A DNA stretch of 64,000 nucleotides. It comes from Spirochaetales bacterium Spiro_09. GTDB lineage: Bacteria > Spirochaetota > Spirochaetia > Treponematales > Treponemataceae. The stretch is from the NCBI GenBank assembly GCA_001604385.1, contig LVBK01000011.1, positions 1-64,000 of the forward strand. Reading direction: 5' to 3'. Of the stretch, positions 1 to 8,692 are shown in pieces. Positions within the stretch are counted from its first letter, which is position 1; each line of letters begins with the position of its first letter. Made by a program: the position numbers and the translations under genes. A model generated the notes under the pieces. The model worked only from the letters and a program-made list of their open reading frames with translations. It had not been told where the DNA came from and made no database searches.

Positions 1-38
1 TTAAATTATCTGCAGATTATTTCGACCCTGCATGGGCA

Positions 39-107
39 GGCCGGTCCCCTGAAAGGGGATCCGGCCATGAACGCGGCGGCTCCGCGCGATGCACTGTCGC
101 GCATCGC
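39..107. terminator. Two inverted repeats after the acetyltransferase cluster
   Basis: The first hairpin (39-66) pairs GGCCGGTCCCC with GGGGATCCGGCC, with one bulged base and a TGAAA loop. The second (86-107) pairs GCGATGC with GCATCGC around an 8-nt loop. Both lie directly downstream of the minus-strand gene ending at 121. Neither is followed by a T tract on the minus strand, so a factor-independent terminator is not proven; mRNA 3'-end protection is an alternative. Bases 1-38 hold nothing I recognise. Confidence 0.35.
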
Positions 108-120
108 AAGGCCGTCTGCC

Positions 121-2166
121 TCAATCTGTCTTACCGCTCGCTTGCGGGACTTTTCCCCACAGTTCAACCGGTTGCGTCTTTTGGAGCATCAGGGAAATAC
201 CGCGCGAACGCAGGCGAACAAAACGCGCGGGATGAGGACCGTCGAGGGTAACCAGCACTGTCAACTCGGGAGCGGCGGACAGCCTGATCCTTCCGGGAGA
301 AAACCAGTGAATCCCGTCAAGGGAGGTTTCCAGGCGAATGTCGGACGGCGCGGTAATGGCGCGCGTGTGCAGTTTAAGCCGCTCGATAACCGAATCGGCT
401 TCCAGCTCACAGATAAGGGTTTCAGCATCCGTAAACGCATGACGGTGGGTCAGGGAAACGGGAAGCGGACTGGAGTCCTGAAGGCGCGCGTGCGCAAAAA
501 AGACCTCGTTTTCAAAGTCCCCCAAATCATCGACCAGCTGAATGGTCGCAATCTGTGGTGTGTTTCGGGTAGCGCCCAGCCAGGGTTCGAGATATACCCG
601 GACCCGGTCTCCCGCCTTGACTACGGCAGAGGCGTCCGCGACAAAACCGCTCATGAAACGGCTATATACGACCACAGTACTTCCGGCCGGATTGTCAGGT
701 CCTGCCGCAGTATCAAGGCGGAGATGCCAGGCATAGAGGGCGTCGGGATAATCGAGTGTGGCTACATCCGGAATGGCCGAAACGGCAATCACTTCCCCGG
801 ATACCAGATAGAGGTGTTGGTCGGACACGAAGTTCTGAGCGGAGGAAGAAGTTGCTGCACGGGAATCGGCGGGTTTATCGCCGCCCGCTGTACGTTCGCC
901 CTTCGCCATTGGCGGGGGCAAGCTCACCACATGCCAGTTATTCAAATTGGTGATCTCGTTCATGGCTGAACCGTATATTTGCCAGATAACCACTTCCGGT
1001 TCCTTACCCTTGCCTGCCACATATTGTTTGAAAAAATCGGGAGGAGCTGCTGCTCCGGCATCCCGCGAATAAGCGGCCGGCACAATTCCGGTGGAATAGG
1101 CAAAATGGGCATAAATGCCCGAGGAGGTTTCCTCTGCATGGGGAATGAAACTGTCGCCCATTATGAGTACCGGGCTGTCCTCGTGAGAATCGACCTTGTC
1201 GATGGGCGCACCCTTGTACAAAATCTGGTCACGCCGGTATTTGGGATTAAAGGGCATACGCGCGGCAAGGTAGCTTACGTCTATTTTATCCCAATAGGGT
1301 ATGAGCGCGGGGGCGTTTACGGTTACCTGCCTTTTTGTAAAAAGGCTGCGGTCAAGATATGCAGCTTTGTCAAACGAGTACCGTTTAAGTCGCTCGGCCA
1401 GCTCCTCCCCGACTATCTCGAGACCCGCCTGGGCCCAGTGGTGGTCAATGTAATTCAATACCGTATTGTCCCCGTTATAGGTTTTATACAGGTCCAACAG
1501 GTCGATAACCTCGACGTCATGTTCCAGTAAGGTGACCAGCATGTGTGCCCATGGATGCCAGAGAGCTTGTTCAAGGAAAATATCCGGATGCAGCAAATGA
1601 GCGTAGACTTGCGCCGAATTGGGCACGGGAACGACAATGAGCTTTATTCCCCGCTCTTTCAGTTGGCGGTCAAACTGGATAATCGCGGTAAGTGCGTCAG
1701 TGCCCCTGCTTCCCCCCGCGCCGGGATTAACCGGTTCATAGCGAAAGGTTTCCGGATTCCGTGGCGTAAAGCTTTGGCTTGGGATCTTATCCACATCGTT
1801 CATGCGAAAAAGCTGCCCGGTGGGATTCGCCCCCATGTTTTTGGCGGTTGCCCGGATGACGGAACGAACCAGATCCGGGTCGGCCAGATGCTCCCGGCGG
1901 CGGCGGGCAACGAGCAGATCCCGTTCCATGATCAGACGGCGAAGCTCCGCCGGATCGGTGATACCGCTCATCAGTCGGGCATAGGTTGCGTGTATCTCGT
2001 TAAAGTAACGGTAATACGCGCTGTCGTGATGCACCTGCCAGACGCCATCATCCCGTTCAAGAGAAAAATTTCTGGGCTCGACGGGCGCCGAAGGAGGCGT
2101 CTCGCCTCCCGTTGTACAGGCGGTTAAAAAGGCAAGGAATACAAGCAATATCCGTTTAGTGAACAT
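121..2166 (-). CDS. AlgX/AlgJ-like SGNH O-acetyltransferase lipoprotein with C-terminal accessory domains
   Basis: 681 residues. The N-terminus is a lipoprotein signal (lipobox LTAC, Cys17). The SGNH-like catalytic domain spans about 150-380: Asp241 and His243 lie in a DHHW motif and the nucleophile Ser339 in GDSF, matching the Asp-x-His plus Ser triad known for AlgJ/AlgX alginate acetyltransferases. A module at about 455-550 resembles the C-terminus of the gene at 3245-4867. The last 100 residues (SLDG.HW ... ARFVRLR) resemble a discoidin/F5-8C-type carbohydrate-binding sandwich. A GGGGAG SD precedes the ATG. It is the last gene of an MBOAT-led operon, so I infer it transfers acetyl groups to an exported glycan. 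The polymer is unknown. Confidence 0.8.
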   Translation of the reverse strand: MFTKRILLVFLAFLTACTTGGETPPSAPVEPRNFSLERDDGVWQVHHDSAYYRYFNEIHATYARLMSGITDPAELRRLIMERDLLVARRRREHLADPDLVRSVIRATAKNMGANPTGQLFRMNDVDKIPSQSFTPRNPETFRYEPVNPGAGGSRGTDALTAIIQFDRQLKERGIKLIVVPVPNSAQVYAHLLHPDIFLEQALWHPWAHMLVTLLEHDVEVIDLLDLYKTYNGDNTVLNYIDHHWAQAGLEIVGEELAERLKRYSFDKAAYLDRSLFTKRQVTVNAPALIPYWDKIDVSYLAARMPFNPKYRRDQILYKGAPIDKVDSHEDSPVLIMGDSFIPHAEETSSGIYAHFAYSTGIVPAAYSRDAGAAAPPDFFKQYVAGKGKEPEVVIWQIYGSAMNEITNLNNWHVVSLPPPMAKGERTAGGDKPADSRAATSSSAQNFVSDQHLYLVSGEVIAVSAIPDVATLDYPDALYAWHLRLDTAAGPDNPAGSTVVVYSRFMSGFVADASAVVKAGDRVRVYLEPWLGATRNTPQIATIQLVDDLGDFENEVFFAHARLQDSSPLPVSLTHRHAFTDAETLICELEADSVIERLKLHTRAITAPSDIRLETSLDGIHWFSPGRIRLSAAPELTVLVTLDGPHPARFVRLRSRGISLMLQKTQPVELWGKVPQASGKTD

Positions 2167-2222
2167 ACAGTTTCTCCCCGTTCCGGAATATCCGGAACAC
2201 TATCCATACCAGTAGAGCGCCA

Positions 2223-3248
2223 TTACGGCGCAACAGGCACAATTTTCCAGCCGCCGGTACTTTCTGTCAATTCACGTACGCTAATGCACCAAACGACAGC
2301 TTTTTTCGCTTTCAGGTATCCCGAATCGGTTCGCGACTTTCGGAACAGATTGATGCGGCTTGCGGTGGAGCCCGAACCACGGACACCGATCAGGTCGACG
2401 GGAAAGCCCAGTTCGAAGGCAAGCTGATCGGCAAGCCCCGCCGAGGACGAGTGCATATCCCCGCCCTGATGAAAAATGAGCGTATGACTGTCACCGAGAA
2501 GTATAACCGGGCTATCCTCGGCAACGGCCCGGGAAGTCGACGAAGTAACGGTTGCCAGCCGTATTTCCTCTTTCAGACCCTCCGGCGCAAGATCACCCGA
2601 AAAAACAAGCGGTGTGTATGAGCGCGTAAAGACGTGACGAGGCACGGTGCCATACCAGCTTTTCTTCTTCAGTTCGGCCGCGATCCTGGACGCGGCAAGC
2701 TCGGTCGCGTACGAGGTCCAATGGGAGTCGGTGGAACAGTAAAGATTTTCTGCGCCGGAGCGCTTTTCCAGCATAAGCGGCATAAGATCGATAACGGCAA
2801 CCCCCTCCTTTTCCAGCAGCGAGAAGAACTGGCGGTGGAAGGGATCAAAGCGTTCGCCGGCAAGAGGTTTCAATGAGGCGTCCAGTTTCTCGGGATATAC
2901 GGCAGCCTTTGCCGGTACGGGTACAACAATAAGGTCGATGCCACGGGCGGCCAGTTGGCGATGAAAGTCGATTATAGCCGGAAGCGGGTCAGAACCGTCA
3001 GGCTTGTTGTACACTGCAACTTTTTGCGAATGTTCTCCCCAGAACGCGCGTTTAGCAAGGTGGGCGATTTCCGAAGAAAGAAAAAACCACGAATCGGTTC
3101 CGGGAACGACACGTGAAGAGCCCTGATTGCGGGACAGCATTTCCATTGTAGTAAGGAAGCTGTTTTGTCGGGATGTTTGACCGCTCAGGGGCATAAATCC
3201 GGATATTACCAGTACGCATACGCATATTCCAACATACGATTTTTTCAC
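2223..3248 (-). CDS. AlgJ-like SGNH acetyltransferase, short form
   Basis: 341 residues, with a signal peptide (residues 1 to about 23) and no lipobox, so probably periplasmic. The catalytic Asp174-x-His176 lies in TDSHW and Ser254 in GDSH, the same triad as its two neighbours. It is essentially the bare catalytic domain without the C-terminal modules of the other two. The start is GTG, overlapping the upstream stop as GTGA, with GAGGAG about 5 nt upstream, so translation is coupled to the preceding paralogue. Family assignment is by motif order. Its acceptor (polysaccharide, wall glycan or glycolipid) cannot be told from sequence. Confidence 0.8.
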   Translation of the reverse strand: MKKSYVGICVCVLVISGFMPLSGQTSRQNSFLTTMEMLSRNQGSSRVVPGTDSWFFLSSEIAHLAKRAFWGEHSQKVAVYNKPDGSDPLPAIIDFHRQLAARGIDLIVVPVPAKAAVYPEKLDASLKPLAGERFDPFHRQFFSLLEKEGVAVIDLMPLMLEKRSGAENLYCSTDSHWTSYATELAASRIAAELKKKSWYGTVPRHVFTRSYTPLVFSGDLAPEGLKEEIRLATVTSSTSRAVAEDSPVILLGDSHTLIFHQGGDMHSSSAGLADQLAFELGFPVDLIGVRGSGSTASRINLFRKSRTDSGYLKAKKAVVWCISVRELTESTGGWKIVPVAP

Positions 3249-4867
3249 GGCAGCTCCTCGCCCCAGCAGGGGTCTTCAAGCAAGAGGGTATCATCTGACA
3301 ATTCAGAACGATTTATACTGAAATAGCGATCCTCCACATCGTACCAGTTGTACAGCTGTACGTTAATGCGCTGCCCGATCATGGCGCGTCCGACCTGCGT
3401 CAGTTCATAATCGATCATGCTGTATGCATAGACCAGGGCTTCACTTCGCTCTGCTACCTCTCCGTCAATCTCCAGATCAACCAGGTGGAAGGCCATGATA
3501 TGATCCTTGTACGGAGTGGAACGGGGAGTCGGACGAGCAGACATAGACCGGATAAGGCCGCTTGCGGTTACCGTAGAACCGCTTTCGGGAACAAAAAAAC
3601 CGGCCGATGTGGCTATTCCCGCTTCAAGCGGCAGAACTTTCCAGTCACCAAGGGCAAGCTCGCGAAGCGCGAATTCCCAGACGACAACTTTTTTACCGGC
3701 AAGAACATCCCGTCCGCGGGAGAGCTCGTGCTGCAGGGCCTGTCTGCTGGCATAGGCGCCGTTATCGTTAAGCGCGATCCGGTCCACCGGACGCCCGGAT
3801 TCATGGGAAAGCTGCTCGGCCAAACCGGCTGAGTCCCCCCAGCCCATCGATGAATCAGAATAGATGGTCGTAAAACTGTCTCCCAAAAGGAGGATCTCTG
3901 CCTGACGGTCGACCTGCCATATGTCCTGCTCCTGGACGAGCACCCGCCTTATAACGGTTTGCTCGGTATCCTCCAGGGAGAGCATACGGGCAATATCCCC
4001 CGTATTCGTAACGGTTTGCGAAATGCCCGACGAGGTAACTGGCGAGCGCAGGGTCAGCTCCGCTTCGTTTTCCAGAAACCGTGCAAGTTCTGCGCCCGCG
4101 TATTGGACGGCATTGCCTGTCCAGTGCGTATCGGTTTTAAGGAATACCGGTTCCTGCGAGCTTGATGCGAACCGATACAACAGTTCGGGCGCGTCAAACA
4201 CTCGAACGGTACTTCCCTCAAGGTCCCTTTTAAGCTGCTCGAACAGGGGGTCCCGCAGATATCCGCCCTCCCCGGGGAGCGAGGAACCCAGGAGATCGGG
4301 ATGAAACATTGGTTTTACCGGGACCGGACAGAGAACCAGTACAATACCCCGCTCCGCCAGACGATCGGCAAAATCGAGGATTGCCGCGGTTGCAGGGGCA
4401 ATGACCGGAGGCATCCCGGCAAGGGCACGAATATCACGTTCATAAAACAGCCATCCATCCCGGGCGACAACGGCTTTTTCATTACCCTTTCGCAGGGTAC
4501 GCGCAAAAAAACGCTGTACGGGAGGCAGTATTGACGTACGGAACACAGAGGAATTCTCGAGATCTTTCTCGTAGGTCTGGATGGCGGCAAGAAGGCGGTC
4601 ATTGACGGCTATCACTCGGTTGAACAGACCGCGATCTTCCTCAACCTCTGCCTCAGGAAGCCCGCGAAGATTGCTTAATAGTCCGGTTACCGACGGCAGG
4701 GGAAGCATGTCCCCCTTTACCGGTTCGGACAATTCAACTACGCATTGAGAGAAAGGAACCAGCGCAAGGAAAAGCGCACAAACAACCGTTATTGTCCGCG
4801 CCCATGCATTACTGATGCGGGTAACACCGATTTCTTTTTTTGCCAGCTCCTCACGGTCGACACTCAC
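3245..4867 (-). CDS. AlgJ-like SGNH acetyltransferase with membrane anchor and C-terminal module
   Basis: 540 residues from a GTG at 4867, preceded by AAGGA at 7 nt. This start avoids a long overlap with the MBOAT gene, which ends at 4879. A short cytoplasmic tail is followed by a transmembrane segment at about 20-42. The SGNH domain carries Asp246-x-His248 (TDTHW) and Ser331 (GDSF). From about 420 to the end is a module similar to the middle of the gene at 121-2166 (a region of form V-A-S-G-L-I then an aromatic-rich H-L-x-D stretch). It lies 11 nt after the MBOAT gene and overlaps the next gene by 4 nt. By analogy with AlgI/AlgJ it probably receives acyl groups relayed by the MBOAT protein. 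Confidence 0.78.
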   Translation of the reverse strand: MSVDREELAKKEIGVTRISNAWARTITVVCALFLALVPFSQCVVELSEPVKGDMLPLPSVTGLLSNLRGLPEAEVEEDRGLFNRVIAVNDRLLAAIQTYEKDLENSSVFRTSILPPVQRFFARTLRKGNEKAVVARDGWLFYERDIRALAGMPPVIAPATAAILDFADRLAERGIVLVLCPVPVKPMFHPDLLGSSLPGEGGYLRDPLFEQLKRDLEGSTVRVFDAPELLYRFASSSQEPVFLKTDTHWTGNAVQYAGAELARFLENEAELTLRSPVTSSGISQTVTNTGDIARMLSLEDTEQTVIRRVLVQEQDIWQVDRQAEILLLGDSFTTIYSDSSMGWGDSAGLAEQLSHESGRPVDRIALNDNGAYASRQALQHELSRGRDVLAGKKVVVWEFALRELALGDWKVLPLEAGIATSAGFFVPESGSTVTASGLIRSMSARPTPRSTPYKDHIMAFHLVDLEIDGEVAERSEALVYAYSMIDYELTQVGRAMIGQRINVQLYNWYDVEDRYFSINRSELSDDTLLLEDPCWGEELP

Positions 4868-4878
4868 AATGCGTTCCT

Positions 4879-6336
4879 TCAAAAAATGAAATAGATAAAG
4901 GGATTGAAATCCTGCGTTGTCATTATGCAGACCGACACTATCATAAGAAGGACAACAACTACAGCCTTGATAGGCCCGATTGTCCGGGTCCAGTCCCAGG
5001 TTTGACGTCCTGCCCAGGTACATGCAATAGCGGCTCCAAAGCTTGCAAGGTAATAGGGGGAATACAACACGGCGTTGATCAGGGAGCCGGAGGCGGTACT
5101 AGTAGACAAGCCGAACATGGCCTGAAGATAGTGAAATGCTGCGCCCAGATCGGCTGCACGAAAAAAAACCCAGGTGACCAGAACCAGAAAAAAGGTTACG
5201 GGAAGGGAAAAAATACCCGGTACAGCCGGAAGGTGGCCGGGAAAGCGATGATTCAATTCATCCCGGAACCGTTCAAGTGCAAGAAGGCTTCCATGCAAAC
5301 CGCCCCAGACCAGGAAGTTCCAGGAGGCACCGTGCCATAACCCTCCAAGCAACATGACAATCATGAGATTGACGTATGTTCGCAGGGAGCCCTTTCGGTT
5401 TCCCCCAAGCGGGATATACAAATAGTCACGAAGCCAGCAGGACAGAGATAAATGCCATCTGCGCCAGAACTCGGTAATTGACCGCGACATATAGGGAGAA
5501 TCAAAGTTTTTCGGAAACACAAAACCCAGCATGAGACCGAGTCCAATCGCCATATCCGAATACCCGCTAAAATCGTAATAAATCTGAAAAGCATACGCCA
5601 CGATACCGTACCAGGCGGTATATACGGGAATACCCGCCGTACCGAAAGCAAGATCGGCTATCTTTCCACAGGCATTAGCCAGCAGTATCTTCTTGGCAAG
5701 ACCGAGCGACAAAAAGGCAAAACCGCGCGCAAATTTCTCAAAACTGTGCGTCCTGCTTCGCAACTGGTCGGCAACCTCGGAAAAACGGATAATGGGTCCA
5801 GCAACCAATTGGGGAAACAGGGATACATAACAGGCAAAATCCACAAAATTTCGCATGACGGAGACCTTTCTCCGGTACAAATCTATGGTATAGCTCATGG
5901 ACTGAAAGGTGTAAAAACTGATACCAAGGGGCAGCACCACGGTAAAGGCAACATTGACCGCAGCCGACGGAAAATGCAATACAGACACGAGTGCGTTCCA
6001 GCTTTCTACAAATAAATTGAAGTATTTGAAAAAAGCGAGCAGAGCCAGATTTGAACATACAGAAACAAGGAGTGCAACTTTTCGCATCAGGAGTGCTTTG
6101 GAGAAATTGATACCTTCGTCAAGGTGCCGTGTGTATCGGTCAAGGACAAGCCCGCAGGTGTAGTCAATCAGTGTGGATAAAAGCATGAGCAGCATGAACA
6201 GCGGATTCGCCCAGCCATAAAAAAAGTAGCTGAAAACGGTCAAACCGGCATGACGGATTTTTCGGGGAGCCACATAATAGAAAAGAAGTACGAGAGGCAA
6301 GAAATAAAACAAAAAAAGATGCGAGCTGAATACCAT
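4879..6336 (-). CDS. MBOAT family membrane O-acyltransferase (AlgI-like)
   Basis: 485 residues, strongly hydrophobic with about ten membrane segments. The MBOAT signatures are present: FWRRWHLSLSCWLRDY with His295, then LYIPLGGNRKG, then GGLWHGASWNF with the putative catalytic His335. In alginate and related systems this protein moves acetyl groups from a cytoplasmic donor across the membrane to AlgJ/AlgX-type enzymes, three of which follow in the same operon here. AlgI is the closest match because the AlgJ-like partners are present; DltB-type D-alanylation is less likely since no dltA, dltC or dltD is nearby. It lies 39 nt after the regulator at 6376-6987. Confidence 0.9.
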   Translation of the reverse strand: MVFSSHLFLFYFLPLVLLFYYVAPRKIRHAGLTVFSYFFYGWANPLFMLLMLLSTLIDYTCGLVLDRYTRHLDEGINFSKALLMRKVALLVSVCSNLALLAFFKYFNLFVESWNALVSVLHFPSAAVNVAFTVVLPLGISFYTFQSMSYTIDLYRRKVSVMRNFVDFACYVSLFPQLVAGPIIRFSEVADQLRSRTHSFEKFARGFAFLSLGLAKKILLANACGKIADLAFGTAGIPVYTAWYGIVAYAFQIYYDFSGYSDMAIGLGLMLGFVFPKNFDSPYMSRSITEFWRRWHLSLSCWLRDYLYIPLGGNRKGSLRTYVNLMIVMLLGGLWHGASWNFLVWGGLHGSLLALERFRDELNHRFPGHLPAVPGIFSLPVTFFLVLVTWVFFRAADLGAAFHYLQAMFGLSTSTASGSLINAVLYSPYYLASFGAAIACTWAGRQTWDWTRTIGPIKAVVVVLLMIVSVCIMTTQDFNPFIYFIF

Positions 6337-6375
6337 TACGGTTGACCCATTCCTTGTATGTACCGATGTGCTCTG

Positions 6376-6987
6376 TTAGTTTGCCTCGACGGCCTCGGTA
6401 ATGGCATCCAGGATATCATTCATTTTGACCGGCTTGCGGAAGAATTTATCGGCCCCGGATGCAAAAAGCTCATCCTCAAGGCCGGGATCTTCCAGTGCTG
6501 TTATCACAATGACATAGGGCTTTCCGAAAGAATCATCGTATTTTATGCGTCTGCATATTTCCTGACCGTTAATCCCCGGAAGCGACAGGTCCAGCAGGAC
6601 GAATCCAGGTTTTTTCTCGACCAGTTGCGCTCCGGCATCAAAACCGTCAAAGGACTGGAAAACAGAAAGATTCTGGAGATTCTTTTCCAGATATGCCCTG
6701 ATCGCATTATTGAGACTTTCATCATCGTCAATGATGATAAGTTTTTTCCAGTCTGCTGCGGGGCTTTCACTGTCGGCAATGATGGCAGGCACCCGCATAC
6801 CGCGTTTATTGATAAAATCGATCAAATCATCTTTATAGACACGATACTGACCGCCGGGTGTATTGAAAGCCTTCAAATAGCCACTTTTTATCCAGTTAAT
6901 TGCGGTTTGATTGACAACCCCGCACATATTTGCTACTTCAAGGGCAGAATATATTTGAATTCGTTTCGGTTTATCAATCTTTGCCAT
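6376..6987 (-). CDS. HTH-receiver response regulator (DNA-binding domain first)
   Basis: 203 residues. Residues 10-60 are an excisionase/MerR-type winged helix (SALEVANMCGVVNQTAINWI, then GGQYRVYKDDLIDFI). Residues 82-200 are a complete receiver domain: acidic pair Asp88-Asp89, phosphoacceptor Asp133 (LLDLS), Thr163 and Lys185 (RKP). The usual order is receiver then effector; here it is reversed. The start at 6987 has GAGGAA just upstream and begins MAKIDKPKR; a longer in-frame extension to 7032 is unsupported. It lies directly upstream of the MBOAT/SGNH cluster on the same strand, so it may control that cluster. No histidine kinase is in the window. Confidence 0.85.
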   Translation of the reverse strand: MAKIDKPKRIQIYSALEVANMCGVVNQTAINWIKSGYLKAFNTPGGQYRVYKDDLIDFINKRGMRVPAIIADSESPAADWKKLIIIDDDESLNNAIRAYLEKNLQNLSVFQSFDGFDAGAQLVEKKPGFVLLDLSLPGINGQEICRRIKYDDSFGKPYVIVITALEDPGLEDELFASGADKFFRKPVKMNDILDAITEAVEAN

Positions 6988-7003
6988 AATTCCTCGCACA
7001 GAA

Positions 7004-7032
7004 ATAATATCCCATCGCTGATGATAACTCAA
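7004..7032 (-). promoter_or_regulatory. Promoter of the HTH-receiver gene
   Basis: On the minus strand, TTGAGT (7027-7032), a 17-nt spacer and TATTAT (7004-7009). The predicted start lies about 10 nt upstream of the ATG at 6987, giving a very short leader that still contains the GAGGAA SD. Confidence 0.6.
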
Positions 7033-7042
7033 CCATTTTATC

Positions 7043-7705
7043 CTACTGGTTCCCGGATTTCAGCTTTTTCCGTATACTATCGGAGGAAAAACCGCGTCGA
7101 AGCAGGGCCTGTATCAGGGACATACCGGTTTTTCCCCCTCTTTGCAGTTTTTCAATTGCACGGGACAGGAGTTCATCCTCGCTTGTGACCTCCAGCTGAA
7201 GCCGTATAGTTTCAAGCGCAACATCACGGCTCACACCACGCGACATCAATCCCGCAAGAAGTACTGCCGGCCCTTCACCCCTCCGGGAAAGACGGGTTCG
7301 AAGCCAGACTTCGGCAAAACGGCGGTCATCAAGCAAACGCAGGGATTCCAGGTATCCGAGCGCCGCATTGATTTCATCCTCCCGAAAGCCCTTGCGATAC
7401 AGCTTCATGCTTAATTGTGACCGGGTATGTTCACGGCTTGCAAGATAGCGCAGGGCTTGTTGTTCGGCAAGGAAAGCGCGCGAAGCGGTTATGAGCGCAC
7501 AGGCTTCATCGTCATCATAGCAAAGACCGGGTTCGGGAAGAGGCACCTGCAAGTCCTGCAGCACAGAAGGACGGAGAAAAAAAGAAGGGCCTTCTTCCGG
7601 GGAAATCTTCAGGATTCCGGGAGAGGCCCATTCCGTATGTAGAATTGTAAGAACAGTATTAGCGCTTGCTGAACTGGAATCTTCTGCGGGCACCGCGCTG
7701 TCCAT
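7043..7705 (-). CDS. recX: RecX family regulatory protein
   Basis: About 220 residues from the ATG at 7705. The RecX three-helix repeats are visible: [47 protein letters not shown] and later [11 protein letters not shown]. RecX proteins bind RecA filaments and limit recombinase activity. The start is uncertain: the ATG at 7705 has a weak AAGAAG upstream and overlaps rpsI by 47 nt; no good ATG, GTG or TTG lies between the rpsI stop and the conserved part; an upstream in-frame start at 7783 overlaps rpsI further. Third gene after rplM and rpsI. No recA is in the window. Confidence 0.8.
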   Translation of the reverse strand: MDSAVPAEDSSSASANTVLTILHTEWASPGILKISPEEGPSFFLRPSVLQDLQVPLPEPGLCYDDDEACALITASRAFLAEQQALRYLASREHTRSQLSMKLYRKGFREDEINAALGYLESLRLLDDRRFAEVWLRTRLSRRGEGPAVLLAGLMSRGVSRDVALETIRLQLEVTSEDELLSRAIEKLQRGGKTGMSLIQALLRRGFSSDSIRKKLKSGNQ

Positions 7706-8057
7706 ACTTCTTGCGTTCAACCATGCGGCTGTCGCGGGTAAGAAGTCCGTTTGACTTGAGAGAACCGCGGTTCTCGACATCAATCTGGGTCAGTGCACGG
7801 GAAATTCCGTGACTGCATGCGCCGGCCTGGCCATTGAGTCCGCCGCCCACAACAGTAATGACAATGTCAAACTTGGTGTCACTGGCGGTAATCATCAGTG
7901 GTTGCCGAACAATCTGAACCTGCTCTGCGGTGGCAAAGTACGCATCAACGTCCTTGTCATTCACAAGAAGCTTTCCGTTTCCTTCACGGACATATACGCG
8001 GGCAACCGCAGTTTTGCGTCGACCTGTTCCCATTCCGATATTTTTGATCACGTTCAA
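7659..8057 (-). CDS. rpsI: 30S ribosomal protein S9
   Basis: 132 residues, full length, with the conserved [14 protein letters not shown] start region, [19 protein letters not shown] in the middle and the basic C-terminal tail [11 protein letters not shown] that reaches the ribosomal P site. It follows rplM with a 9-nt gap, the conserved bacterial order, so the two are co-transcribed from the promoter near 8618-8647. Confidence 0.98.
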   Translation of the reverse strand: MNVIKNIGMGTGRRKTAVARVYVREGNGKLLVNDKDVDAYFATAEQVQIVRQPLMITASDTKFDIVITVVGGGLNGQAGACSHGISRALTQIDVENRGSLKSNGLLTRDSRMVERKKYGQRGARRRFQFSKR

Positions 8058-8066
8058 TACTCCTCG

Positions 8067-8495
8067 TTATACTTCTACGGGTTTCGGGTTTTGTGCGGCA
8101 TGCGGATGTACATCATCGGCATACACTTTCACATTGGTAATAAGCTTGCGGCCCAGGCGTCCCTTCGGAAGCATTCCCTTGATCGCAAGAAGGATAGGAT
8201 CAGCAGGATGTCGTTCCAAAAGTTTTGCATAGTTAACGGAACGCAAACCGCCAACAAAACCGGTGTAATGATAATACAGCTTGTCCTCGGTTTTTGTACC
8301 GGTAAGAACAGCCTTCTTGGCATTGATAATGACAATGTAATCACCGGTCTCCTGATTCGGAGCATACGTTACCTTGTGTTTTCCCCGGAGCATGTAGGCC
8401 GCTTTGGCGGCAATACGTCCGATGCTCTTGTCGGTCGCATCGATAACAAACCAGGAGCGGGGAGCCTCATGTTCTTTAACAAAAAGTGTCTTCAT
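8067..8495 (-). CDS. rplM: 50S ribosomal protein L13
   Basis: 142 residues, full length. Hallmarks are WFVIDATDKSIGRIAAKAAY near the N-terminus, YYHTGFVGGLRS (seen as HYTGFVGGLRSVNY) and AIKGMLPKGRLGRKLI. L13 is an early-assembly protein of the large subunit. AAGG lies upstream of the ATG. It is the first gene of the operon and has a leader of roughly 110 nt (see 8496-8647). Confidence 0.98.
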   Translation of the reverse strand: MKTLFVKEHEAPRSWFVIDATDKSIGRIAAKAAYMLRGKHKVTYAPNQETGDYIVIINAKKAVLTGTKTEDKLYYHYTGFVGGLRSVNYAKLLERHPADPILLAIKGMLPKGRLGRKLITNVKVYADDVHPHAAQNPKPVEV

Positions 8496-8617
8496 GTAGA
8501 TACCTTACTTAATAAAACTGTTGATACCGTCATGGAAGCAGACCGGACAGCATCATACGCGCATGCGTTGTACAATATTACAAAATATCATACTACGCAG
8601 ATAATGTGGGTTTGAAT

Positions 8618-8647
8618 ACTATATAGAAAAGCGGGGAAATGTGTCAA
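8618..8647 (-). promoter_or_regulatory. rplM-rpsI promoter
   Basis: On the minus strand, perfect TTGACA (8642-8647) followed by TATATA at 16 nt or TATAGT (8618-8623) at 18 nt. The transcript would start near 8611, leaving about 115 nt of leader before rplM. In that leader TGCGT and ACGCA flank an inner ATATT-TTGT-AATAT hairpin, a possible autoregulatory structure. Confidence 0.7.
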
Positions 8648-8692
8648 GCGGCGAAACGACAGCTCATGAAAAAGAGCATGGTGATCGAACTG

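Noticed and set aside
67-969. Long open frame on the plus strand opposite the first acetyltransferase
   Set aside because: It lies wholly opposite a well-supported gene and its translation has low-complexity, family-free composition.
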